Below are positions 1-12,000 of a DNA stretch of 64,000 bases, piece by piece. Each line of letters begins with the position of its first letter. Positions within the stretch are counted from its first letter, which is position 1. The notes under the pieces were generated by a model, which was not told where the DNA came from, searched no databases, and saw only the letters and a list, made by a program, of their open reading frames with translations. A program made the position numbers and the translations under genes. The DNA is from Promerops cafer. Lineage: Eukaryota; Chordata; Aves; Passeriformes; Nectariniidae. Where the stretch lies: NCBI GenBank assembly GCA_013398275.1, contig VZSE01003090.1, positions 248,001 to 312,000 of the forward strand, read 5' to 3'.

Positions 1-260
1 GGCTCCTGCCCGGGCACCCCCTCCCTGCCCGTCCTATTCCGCTGTATTTCCGCGTGAAATGACTTCCACGTTCTCCTATAAAAACCCGAAATACCCGAAA
101 ATAAGCTCTCTTTCCTCTTCTGTGTGTCGCGGTTTTTCAGCGCTTCCAGCCTGAGGCTGTAGGGATGGTTCCAGGTCTGCGGGTAGGGAAACCGAGGGTG
201 TTGCTGAGGAGACTCTTCTCGCCAACTTTGTTCGTATCCTAAGGATAGGCCAAGCGTAGA
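1..260. promoter_or_regulatory. CpG-rich edge, probably next to the WDR37 promoter/first exon
   Basis: This stretch has over a dozen CpG dinucleotides, while the next several kilobases have very few, so it looks like the shore of a CpG island. A TATAAAAA-like string lies at 77-84. In mammals WDR37 has a non-coding first exon and starts head-to-head with IDI1 at a shared CpG island. By analogy, the WDR37 start site should lie here or just before the window. I could not fix a first exon: a good GTAAGA-type donor follows position 519, but nothing proves it is used. Confidence 0.45.
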
Positions 261-3200
261 GCCCCAGTAGTTTACAGGTGGAGTTCAGATCCTCTGACAC
301 CTATACAAATGGAGTAAACATGAAACGCCCAAATTTCTGAAGTGGGGCACAGCTAAATGATGAGGGGACCATCGTTTGTGGTGGCATGGGGCGAATCTGG
401 CCTTCAGCAGTGGGAGGATGACAGGGAAGTGTCCAAGATGGATAAAAGTTGTCTGTAAAGAGCCATCTTCAGTAGTTCTCTCTTTTTCTGAGCTAAAACC
501 TTGTGAAAATAAGTTTAAGGTAAGAACAAATATGCTTAATGTATTCAGAGGTTGAGTGGATGTTAGGTTCCATTCCTTATGCAAAGATGAGGAAAACTTC
601 TTTCAAGTTAAGTGTTGATCTGTGGCTCTTGAGGACATTATGGTGTTTGTGAGGAAAGAGAAACTTCTACGTGTGTTTTTATCTCTCTTGTCCAGCTTGT
701 CAAATTAATTTTGTTATTGTGGTTAAAGTGGGCTTTCTATAACAATAATGTCATGGAAGGTTTATGTAAGGAACTGGTAGAACAGCTTCTTCGAAGTGAT
801 TCAGTGTCATTGAGTACACCTTGACATGGTACAAACGTCTGTTCAGGCACCCATTTTACAACGTTACAACTGCATCATTCTCTGTAACCAAATTTCTGAA
901 ACTGCTTTCCAAGCAAATCTGCTGTTGGCATTTCTTGATGTTTTTGAAAGAGAGCTGGTAACCCCAAGAACCCACAAGTATGTTTTCTAATGAGTAGTTC
1001 AGATTAGATAACTTTGTGCGTGGTGTTAGCTCTAACCTGTCTTGTAATAGCTTGAGATGTACCTTTGTGTGTTGTGCACTTGGGCAATTATTTTAAGAAA
1101 AGGTCCTGGCACCAAACATTAGAATTTAAGGCAGAAGCCAACTGTAATGTTGATTGTCTTTTTAATGCTAGTTGTTTATGTGTATGTTTGCCCTTGAACT
1201 AGGTTTATCATGTTAAATCTAAAGATTCTAAGATGAGACTGCCTCTTTAATATAGATAGGCCCTTCCACCATCTATATCTTTAATTCAGGACTAGTTTGA
1301 AGCATACAGTCTTTAGTATGGACTGAAGTGCTTAGGTTTGTTGGTACAGTCACAAGACAAATATTGTGAGTGTGGTGATAATGTCTTACAAGAAGATCTT
1401 ACTTCTATGAAATCCTGAAATTGCAAGCCAGAACTAGTATGTGCCAAGTAAGGAATTCAGTGGTATTGCATTCTATACATTTGAGATGGGATCATGATCA
1501 TTTCATGTCATGGAATTTTAAGTCTTGGAGCTAAGACTAGTAGGTTGTCCTGTGAGGTGAAAGTCAGGGTGAGGGGCTTTTTCTGGAGGCCAACCCTTCA
1601 AAGCCCTGTGGGGAGAGTTGGTTACTGCTCTGTGAATGACCACTGGGGAATGGACTGGAATCAAATGGTCTTCTTGCAAGCCAGAGTGGTTTGTATTTTC
1701 TCATCTGCAAGCAATATGTACTGACTATTTTTAGGCTTGGTGTTCAAGATGGTAGGCCGGGTGCTCACAGTGGACTGTTGGTAGGTTCCATAGTTCTCTG
1801 TGCTAGACCACATGAGGTAATGCTTCAAGAATGTGCTGCACAGAGATTATTTATTGGTACTTCTGAAGAGCTTGCTACATGTATTACAGTTAGAGTCAAA
1901 ATTACTTGCTTTTGTTCAAGTCTTAAGACCTAAAAGATTCTAGATTTCTAGGAAAGTAATATATTCCCAGATGAATGATACTAGAGGCCACTGTGCTTGA
2001 ATAAGACCATAATAGCACTTAATCTAATACATCCATAACAAGTACACAAATATTATTTGTTTAGAGAGTAGCAGGATAAGATTCTGGCTTCTGAGTGTGG
2101 TGCAGTGCTTCCTTGAACAAACACCTGGTTAAATCGCCTTTGCTCTTGAACTTCCTTAGATTCCTCACCCTCAGGTCTCGTATTTGCATCCCTGTGCCTG
2201 CATGTAGGCTTCTTTTAGGCTGTTATGGATTTGCTAATACAGAAATGGGAGCTGCAGTGTCTGTGAAACAGCTGAGGAAATAAAGTACCCTTCAAACATA
2301 TTTTAGGAGTTAACCAGCTGTAAGTAATTTGGCAGGACCTGATGCTGTCTGTTGAACTCTTCAATAAAGTCAGTTCATCAACACCTATAAATAAAAGAAG
2401 TTACAATATATACTGATAGATTAATAACTAATGTTGAATCTAAGATTATATTGTACCTTGCACCATTTAAACTAGTTGAAACAATGAGCACCCTCAGCGA
2501 GCACAGGTGGCACTGGTCTCAAAGGGAAGCTTTTAGGACATCAGCAATTTCACTAAATAGGTCTTAGTCTGATGATTATTAGTGGACCCAGGAAGGTTTC
2601 TACTATATTTAAAAAAAAATCCAAGTCTGCTAATTATTGTTGTTTAATATTAGATAATATAAGCTTGTGTGGTGAGAGTAGCATTTCTCGCTTTAGCAGA
2701 CTGTATGGCAGGCTAGGTCATCCCTGCATTTTGGTGTGACTGCAGCATTTGCTGACATAGTTGAATTAGCAAGATCAAAGCTTGCTAGCAGCAAAACTGG
2801 GCTGGCTTACATTTGGATGGTGGTGTTAGAAGCTTGCTTAGAGTAGGTACTCACTAATGTGTTCAAGTTTTTATCCTTGATTTCAGCTGTATAACATATT
2901 TCAAATTTATTGGTGCAGCTTCTTTATTCTGCTTTCTGTTGTGTTGTCACCTTCAGTGGTGGATGCCTGCTTTCCCCTTGTACATTTTGAGGAACATCCA
3001 GTTTCATTTGGAAGAAAGCTGCATTAAATTTAGGAAAAAAAATCAATGTTGTAATGCTTAAGTGGATTTCACAAGGTTTGAGCACACTCATTAGTGTTTC
3101 TGGCATCATCTGTGATGATCTGGAATGATTTTGTTTCCTAAATATTTACCTTTAGCAAAACAACTAGTCTTACAAAGCAGTCTGTTTAGCCTGATCTTTC

Positions 3201-5764
3201 TCAGGTGTGCTGTAGTCTTGCAGCTTGCATTGAATTAATGGCACTTGAATGTACAGTATCACTGAAGCAAATTTTTCACTGAAGACCTCAAAATGGAAGT
3301 TTTACTCCTTTAAATTTGATTTCTTTGCATATTATTAAAGGAGTGTAGTGGCATATGTTGATACTTAAATTCCCTTAACTCATGAATAATGCTGTCAAAC
3401 TGAGTTCCATGTAATTAAGAGCTTAATAACTGTAATCATTCTCCTCTCTTTCTGCTTTCCCTCCCTGCTTTGTGGAAAAAAAACCAACCCAAACCTACAA
3501 CACTCTCCTACATTAATGGGCATCTTTGTATTGTAAGGTTTTAATGCTGAACTAGACAATAATTACTACTGTAAAATGCCTTTGTATTTTATGTAGTATA
3601 CACAGAAATTTTCTTCTAAGCCATGTTTGAAAATGGGAGACATGAGATGAAGAGATTTAAGCACACACAAATACACTAAAATGGTATAGGTTTTTTTTTT
3701 TTCATTTGACACAATCATTTAAATAGTAACTATTGCTATTTCTAAACTCTAAAGAAAATGGAGCAGGGAGATGTTGGGGAAGATGTTGCTGACTCTTCCT
3801 GATGCTTTCCCTTTACAGACTTGTGTGTTGTCTTGAATGAACAAAAAAGGAAATGCAGTACTGTAGCTGTTCTGTCTGTGCTCTGACACATCTTAAACCA
3901 GCTTTTCTCCCTGGCTTCAGCAACATGCATACCCCAGGAATTCTTTCCTTTCAGCAACCTTCTTGTTGTGTGTTCAAGAGCAGAAGTAGGCAAGTACGAT
4001 TAGTTACTGCTGCAGTGAGTTTTTAAGTCTGGTAAGGCCAGTGTGTGCACTCTTTGTTGGTGCTGTTTCTTTCTTGTAGCTGACTAAAACAGTAATTGGT
4101 TACACATCTGCTCTTTACTGTTACTCTGATGAAATATTTCCTGTGACTGAGTACATCTGTTACAGAAAGGTAGGTGGCGGAACTTTAATTTAACACACTG
4201 TAAAATATCCCGTGAGTTTAATTAAACAGCATATCTGAAATACTGGAGTATCTTTGCATTCAGTGAGTAGTAACCACCTGTGGTCTAGATGTTTTCTGGG
4301 ACATCTTTTACTCCCCTACTTCTGCAGACTTATATTGTTAGAAAGGTTCTCTCGAGGCTTTGACAGATCATTGTGTGAAGTCTATGCAAATGTAGTGTTT
4401 TCTAAAACAACTGAGCAGATTAGCTCAGTATGTCTCTTAATCTCACTTTTAGTAATACAGTACTTGTGAACTGCCACCCTTAGTGAATATAGTTTAGTAA
4501 TACAAACTTTCTCCCACTTTCCCTTTTTTCTCAGAAAGTACTTTTGTTCAGCCTTTTTTATGCTTGATTGCTAACTTTTAGCTTCTGTGAATTTAGCTTC
4601 ATTTGACTCAGGAAGCAAGATTCCAATACTTCTTGGTGATTTTTCCATTGTACTTGGGGCATTACTGAGTAGAAGGAAAGTGACCTTAGTGAATTTTTCT
4701 TTTCAGAACCCATTTGGAATGCTCGGAAGTTAAGATTAACTATATCTGGCTAATAATATATAATGGATTGTTTTGAAGCACTTTTTTCTTACTTGGTTTC
4801 ACTGGGATTTGGTGCCTAGCTTTGACTTGTGTTTATGTTTTCCCTCATCCCCCCTTTCCTGTTGTCTGGTGTGTTCTAACTACAAAAGTTTCAAAAATGT
4901 GAAAGACTTTGACTGGTTTTTGTACTACTTACTGTTTCACTAATCAATATTTAATATGGTTTTCATAGGATATGTAACATGACACTGATATTCTGGACAG
5001 GTAATTTTCATTGCTTGAAAACCTTGCATAATAAGGGGAATCAGGTAACTGCTAGAAATGAGCACCTTATTTTTTTTAGCATCATATTGCCAAGGATCTA
5101 TTTTGTGAAATGTACTCTTGAAAAACCTATAGCTTCTCACTGCTGCAATTAGAATCAGAAGAGTTCTGAAATTGTCAAAGTGAAGTTAATATTTAAAGGG
5201 ACACTGTCACTATTTTAAAACTGAATTTAAATCCTTGTTCTAAAAAACCTCTTTGATTATTGCTCCATTACTCCAAGTTTGTAAGGCTGTTTGGTGGGAT
5301 TCAGAACAATAATGTAAAAGGCTCTGAAGCTATTCCCCTTAGCTTCTCCTTCCCAGCCTCTGTATGCACATGCCTGCTTGTGGCCTCTTTGGTTTCAGCT
5401 TTGCTGTGGCTGTGTGCACCCTCCTGCCGAGCCTGGGAACAGCTGCATGTTTGCCCTCTCCAGAACGTGCATGGGTGGTGTGTCATGCTGCTGCATGAGG
5501 AGAGGGCAGTCCCTGGCAGTGACACTGGCTGCAGGTGAAGTGCTGCTACCAAACAGAGACAGTAACAGCTGTGTTTCCTACCTAGTCTGCTCCGTTTGCT
5601 CACGAGCTGCCAAAGTAGAAACTTCTATGTAGTGAATGTGAGAATTTCACTCTGTAGAGATGTAATCTCATGCATATGACTGTGTCCCTTTAAATTCTAT
5701 GTGCTAGAGTGTATAGCTGCCAAATCTGTGTGTACTGATGCTGAGTGCTGCAGCTGATTCATTG

Positions 5765-6478
5765 AGGGAAGGGATAGCACCCAGAGGGACCATGACAAGC
5801 TTCAGGAGTGGGCCCATGCAAACCTCATGAAGTTCAACAGGGCCAACTGCAAGGTCAGGTACCTTGGGCTGGAGAAGCCCCCGATATCAGTGCTGGCTGG
5901 AGGGTGAACGGATTGAGAGCAGTCTAGCAGAGTGGGATCTGGGGGTCCTGGGGCATGAAAAACCAGATGGGAGGCAGAAATGTGTGCATGCAGCCAGTGA
6001 CAGGCAATGGCACAAGAAGATGTGGACCTGTTAGAGCTGGTCCAGAGGAGAGCCACAAAAGTCATCAGAGTGCTGCAAACCTCTTCTGTGAAAACAAAGG
6101 TGAGAGAGGTGGGGTTTTTAGCCCAAGAGGATTCTCTGGGGAGACCTTATCAGAGTCTTTCAATACTTAAAGGGAACTTTGGAGAGAGAGAGACTTTTTA
6201 CCAGGGCCTATAGTGATATGACAAGGGATAATGATTTTAACCTAAAAGTGGGTAGATTGAGATTAAAGAGAAGGAAGAATTTTTTACAGTGAGAGTGGTG
6301 AAACATGGACACAGGTTGGCCAGAGAGGCAATGGATGCCCCACCCATGGAAACATTCAAGGTCAGGTTGGACAGGCCTCTGAGCAACCTGATGCAGATAA
6401 AGATGTCCCTGCCCATTGCAGAGGAGTGAGACTAGATGACCTCTAAAAGTCCCTTCCAATACAAATCATTCTACTCAA
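5765..6478 (+). mobile_element. CR1 LINE fragment, 3' part
   Basis: The sequence follows the end of the CR1 reverse-transcriptase ORF and the CR1 3' UTR. A 'gggaccatgacaagct'-like segment and a 'cctcatgaagttcaacag' segment come first, and the end has the conserved 'tagatgacctctaaaag' and 'cccttccaatacaaatcatt' tail. It lies in the same sense as WDR37. Stops and indels break every frame, so it is a dead copy. The left boundary is approximate. Confidence 0.9.
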
Positions 6479-6876
6479 AAAAAGGATATTGCATGGTAAC
6501 GTCCTCCAAAATGAAGTAGCTTGGCAGAAAGGGCAAGTGGAAACCAACAGTTAAAACAATGGCTGGTAAGACATAAGCCACATTAACGTCTTTGTCTCTA
6601 ACAGTTCAGGAGCCACATCTGGCAGGGATTAGAAATTGCCTTTTGGGTTTTTTTTTACCCCCCTCCGCCCCCAGATCTTATGTGAAATGGTGTTAATGGA
6701 TTTATGGGATTATATGTAGCTATGTATATGAATAAAACTGTCTTAACAAATCTGCCTGTGTGCATACTGATGCTTCTGGCCTTAAAATGTAATCCCAAAC
6801 TGCAGAATATGGTAACTGAAAGCCATTGAAAGAGTAGTTCCCAAGGGAGATAGGAAGCAGGGTGGAAGAGGGGAGA

Positions 6877-6897
6877 ATATATATATATGTGTGTGTG
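6877..6897. repeat. (TA)n(TG)n microsatellite
   Basis: A short alternating purine-pyrimidine run: about six AT units followed by four to five GT units. Confidence 0.85.
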
Positions 6898-8012
6898 CTG
6901 GGGATCTGATCCTCTTTTGAAAAGAAATAGAAATGTGATGAGCACAGAAAACCTGTTCCTCATTCTTGACCATATGTCCATGAACAGGAAGATACTTAGT
7001 GAAGCCCAGAAAATTGGCAATAACTGTTTATGGGATGGACTTCTAAAAAAATTTTGTAGAGGAATCTAGCCACAGTGAATAGCAGAATTTAGGCAAATAA
7101 GGAATTACCCAATGGTAGTTTTTTTCTAGTCTCTTCTTTAATTTGTGAATATAGCTATTTAGTTACTACTGATTAATCACACATAAAAAGCTCTGGTGGG
7201 ATTAGTTGCAGGGGTGGACTCTGTGGAATCCAGAGGATACGAACAAAAAATTTAGTACAGTACAGGTCACTGGTGCAACCTAAATTTAATTTTAGATTCA
7301 CTATGTAATTGGTGTCAGGTTACTGGAACACGGTTGTTCCAAAAGCTAATTAAAATACTGAATTTTTTAATAAGGATGGATGGGCATTAAAATCTTAACT
7401 AAATCTAGTCTCATTTTTGATACAAGTTTCTGTATCTTTATGTGTTTTCATTTTGTGGTATAAAACCCAAAGGAGATTTCAAGCTCTTGTTATTCACGGT
7501 GCATACTGTGTTTTTAGTAAGCTATGCTTTTCCTTGGCTTTATGATCTGTTAAAAAGCTGCAAACACCATGTCAAACCCCTGAACTGGTTAATGCCTGAT
7601 CTTGTTAATAGCGATGGTGCTCATTCCTAGCGTGAGATCCAGCGTGTTGGCGGATCTTAAATTGGAAGTGGCCCTGGGTTTGGTTTAAATTTTCTCTGAT
7701 CAACATGTTTAAAAGGAAGCTCAGTTGCCTGGTTAGCTTTGCCAACTCTGCTCTCCTATTTCTCTGCAGACTATTGCACCTATTTTAAGTTTTAATTGTT
7801 GTTTCAGAAATGATTTATGCTGGAGAATGAATTTTTATTTTGTTCTCATTGTTCATGATTGAAAAATTTTGGGTAATCAATCCTGAAACATTTAAAATGT
7901 TTAACAACTGTATCCCATGAAACAAAAAATAATTTCTCTTGAATGTCGGGTTTAAATTTAAAAAATCCTGTAATTAAATGTTTGTAAAAATAAGACTTTG
8001 ATGGTAAAGAAC

Positions 8013-8104
8013 ATATTCTCCATATTTATGCAATCAAACATAATTTGATTTTTCATATATATTCTCCACATTTATGCAATAAATCAGACATAATTTGATT
8101 TTTC
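8013..8104. repeat. Local tandem duplication, about 45 bp, two copies
   Basis: Two near-identical blocks, 8013-8054 and 8058-8104. Each starts 'atattctcca', continues 'atttatgcaat' and ends 'cataatttgatttttc'. The second copy carries a short insertion (AAT) and a C/T change. It lies in intron 1, about 0.8 kb before the first coding exon. Confidence 0.85.
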
Positions 8105-8867
8105 TTAGACAGGGGAAGCAGTAGCTCATACATGGTAATACTTCTTGGTGATACTGTCAGGTGTTTTTAGGCATATTGAAATACATATATTTGGCTTTAT
8201 CAAGGTGACAGAAGTGAACCACATCACCAGCTGCCTGTTAAGTCAGGTGCACTTTCACTACTCTCATAAGTTCACAGGCACTTTCATTATTAAGGGAAGT
8301 GAAACCATGAGCTGCCAAAAATGATGGAAGATAGTTTTCAGAACTTCTGTCATGAAAATTGATTTCTGCCTATGTCTGAACAAGGATGTCTGTTAAATTT
8401 TGTATAGTAATGCTTAAACTTGAATAATACCTTTTTAACCTGACAGTGTCCCTAAATTACCATGTTTGCTTTCATTTTCCAGCTGGGTTTTAATTTTGCA
8501 TGCATTTCAGTGAACTATAGTATGCATAATAGTTGTTTCCTGGAAGCATTTTGGGGCTGTCTCTGCTGGTGTTCTCCAAAATGAGCAAGGAAGTGGAATT
8601 TATTTTCGTTTTGTGGAGGTTTGTTAGCTAATGAATAAATAATGCAGAAGCAATTCAATTCTATTTACATATATGCATATGGTTTTGAACTTAATGTTGT
8701 TTGAAGAACAGCTGTAAGTAAGAGGGATCTCTTCCTTTTAATGACAAGCCAAACAACTCCAAAGTTTAGTAGAACTAAATACTTGCATTTTGAGAAAAAT
8801 ATTTGAATTGTGGGTTGTTTGGCGAAGCAATTTGTAATGTATAATGCTTGTCCTTAGTTTATCATAG

Positions 8868-9035
8868 GAGCCTCTGTGAAGCTGTTTTTTTGAAGTAATG
8901 CCAATAGAAAGTGGAAGTTGTGCATCTGCTCGCCAAGCAAAGCAGAAACGTAAATCACACAGCCTTTCCATTCGGAGAACCAACAGTTCCGAGCAGGAGC
9001 GGGCGGGACTGCAGAGAGACATGTTGGAAGGGCAG
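8868..9035 (+). CDS. WDR37: WDR37 exon with start codon (residues 1-46)
   Basis: The acceptor is probably the AG at 8866-8867, which leaves 30 nt of 5' UTR; the ATG is at 8898. The start is chosen because it begins the conserved MP-E-S-x-S-C N terminus and no earlier in-frame ATG lies in the exon. The exon ends at 9035 before gtaagg (phase 0). It encodes the basic stretch with KQKRK and the SIRRTNSSEQER segment, a likely phosphorylated and disordered tail. Confidence 0.93.
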
Positions 9036-12000
9036 GTAAGGTGATACCTGGGAGCTTGCATCACTTCTTTAGTGTTTTCAATGGGGAGAAGCTGAACAAA
9101 CTTAAATACTGAAATGTATCCAATAAAGCTGCAGGAACAACAGATTTTGTTGCTTGTAAGTGCTCACTGCCTTTGGAGATCATTGATGTGAATGTTGACA
9201 GTGTTTCAGGTTGTGTTGAGACCTGTGGAGTTTATCTGTGTATTCTTACATGAATGATAAAGCCATAAAACAGTGTAAACCCCAGCCTGTTTATTCACTG
9301 CAGCCTCTCCCTGCCACCTGCAAAAGAAAACATTCAAGATTGATTCTTGCATTCATAAGGTTGCATTTGGAATAGTAGCAAGACAGAAATATGAATAAAC
9401 CAAATACTTCTTATGATGACTCTGATAGGGAAAATATTAGTTACTGGAACACTGTTCTGCATTCCTTTCCATACAGTAAACAAATACTGCCTGCCTGCCA
9501 GTAGTGTGAGCTAACTCAGATTTTTGTTTGTGTGGGTTTTTTCTTGTTTGGCTCAAATGAAGGTGTGCTTTTCTGGGATTAAACTTAAGGGAAATAACAG
9601 CAGCCACTGCTTCTATAGCTTTCTTAATCACATCAGTGTAGTGGGTGCAATCTGGACTTGGAGTGTTGCACCTAAAAATTTCGAGATTGCCTTGTAGGTA
9701 AGGCTTCTGTCAGAAGTAGTACTGGCAAAGATAAGCAAATACCAGTTTAAAAGGTATTTATTGTCAAGTTGACTACACAGTGTTAGTGTGGAACTGGCAA
9801 AGATGATGCAAAACCTGATTTTTATGAGACAGTTGGTTTGAAATACAAATGGAGTTTGGCTACGAGAAACCTCACACTGAAGTCTACAGATATGCTGAAG
9901 AGAAAACCTGTTTTTTTCTCACTGTTGTGACTGTTTTTTTTTGTAATTGAATATATTTTTTCAGTAAATCATAGCATTAGTTTTCTGGGAATTAACATAA
10001 CCTAGGTTGTTGCTTCTAGTAATCTAGAAGTTGGAGAATCAAGTACTTGGATAGAAAACTCTGTGCATTTGGAACTGCTGCAGCCATACTTGAGGAAAGG
10101 CATGAAGGGCAGCTGAGAGGTCAAGACATGCTGTCACCCCTGCGTAGTAAACCAAAATGTTAAGCTGTTTCAGTATTTCTTAGCAAACTCTTAAGTGTAT
10201 TATGCTGTAATACGTAGATGTTTAAAATGTTTTATTTAACATCTTGTTTGATTTTGTTGACCTTGAGCAGCTAGGTGGCAGATTCTCTCAAATAGAGAGT
10301 ATTAGAGCTGTAAACTGCATGAGATCTAGCTAAGGACTCTTGCAGACAAAGAGATAACATTATTACATGCTGTTTTAATAAGCTATTTTAAACAATACCA
10401 ACTTTAAAGAGAGGAAAGACAGTGAATGCATTTTATTATGTTGGTTACTTCATTACAAATTTAGATTTGTTTACACTTTCAGGCTTTGAGAAGTGGTTTG
10501 AAAAACTTTTCTACATCTTTTTTTTAGTTGCAAAGGTTGTAGGATAAGTTAGTTTCTTCCATAACCTTGCTGTATGAAATTATCGGGTAATTTAATTTGA
10601 AATAATTCTTCTAACTTCAGTGTTCCTCTTAGGAGTGTTTAATGTCTTTAGTATTTTTGTTTAGTCAGTTTTGTTTCAAATTGGTTTTAATTAGGATCTG
10701 TTTTGCTTCTGGTTGTCTGTGAATGCCTGAACAAAAGTACCCTATCAAGGAAGAGGCAGATGAAGAAAGGAATGATGTAGAGTGGCTTAAGGAGTGTGGT
10801 CCCACTTCTTCCAGCACAGTGCCACAGCTTAAACCAGCTGTGAACCTGTGTAAAACTGTGCACAAAGCAGGTGTGCTCTGCATCATGGCTATGAGTGGTT
10901 TCTCTTGCTCTCTAAAGCTTCGGAAATAACTTACACAGGCAGGGTCATGGCTGGCCTTCCTGCTGTGCCTGCAGACAATTCCTGGGGCTGTGGCGGAAGG
11001 TGACTCAGTTAAGTGAAAACTTTTTTCAAAAGAAGTTTATAGCTGGCTGCCTAGATAAATGGTAAGTATAGTAAGCCAATTTACCTATTGTGGTCCACGA
11101 GCAACTGAAGGATAGAATGTTCCGAGTAATATCTGAGGAGGGGAGGATTAGAAATTGTAGTTTTCTTCACACTTAGTTATGGTTAGTGACAAAAGCAGAT
11201 AAATGTTAAAAATACATTTAAAATTTCAGTTTGTCTTAAGCTTTGGTAATAAGATGCATTGTGTTCACAACTTTCTAACCCATTGCATAGTCAATTTTTG
11301 AATTTCTTTATCCAACAAAGGTAGTCTTTTTCCTTGAACTGGAAACAAATTGCTATTAAAAAGAAATTTTTCTCACTTTCTATTTTTTTAAATGAATTGT
11401 ACATGTATCTTGATTTTATAATTTTTTGTCTAGTAAAGAAAACCAAAACAAATACCATATCCCTTGAAAGAGAAAGAATATATAAAATGAATAACTCTAT
11501 GATGCACAGAGCTATTTGTTTTGTGTTCTACACTGGCAGTAGTTTTAATTTCCCTCCTTGCTGGGACATTGAGATAACTGTTAAAATCAGTTCAAGATTG
11601 AAGAGTAATTTTATCAAATATATGTAAAGAAAAATATAACCCCCCCAATATTTTGCCTCCTAGGATTCTAAGTTACCATCTGCTGTCCGGAATACACTCC
11701 TTGAACTTTTTGGACAAATAGAGAGGGAATTTGAAAACCTGTATATTGAAAATTTGGAATGTGAGTATCTATTTTTTTCTGGTAACTTATGAATTGTTAA
11801 TATTTAGGTTATATTAACACTAATCAAAACGCTTACATTGGATATTGTAGTATAATTAATGTAGCTTTTCTGTGAGCAGTTTAGTAGTTGTTCTGAACTT
11901 TTAGCCAAAGATGGAGTTTGTACCTTCCCAGAAAAATCACTTTCTTAGCTCTTTGACACAAGCAGTGAGAACTGATGTCTGTCACCCCCACTTGACTCTT

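Larger units (their letters stand above)
261..8867 (+). other. WDR37: Probable WDR37 intron 1 (no coding exon seen)
   Basis: AT-rich DNA with no recognisable exon and only short random open frames. It holds one CR1 fragment (5765-6478), a small TA/TG microsatellite near 6877-6897 and a local duplication at 8013-8104. It is read as intron 1 because the first coding exon begins at about 8868 after an acceptor AG, and because the family has an upstream non-coding exon. The region around 5300-5640 is somewhat richer in GC and is open in several frames, but matches nothing I know. Confidence 0.6.

Noticed and set aside
5260..5640. Several overlapping open frames around 5.3-5.6 kb, considered as an extra 5' exon of WDR37
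   Set aside because: Frames are open on both strands, no homology to WDR37 exists upstream of its known N terminus, and no convincing splice pair was found.
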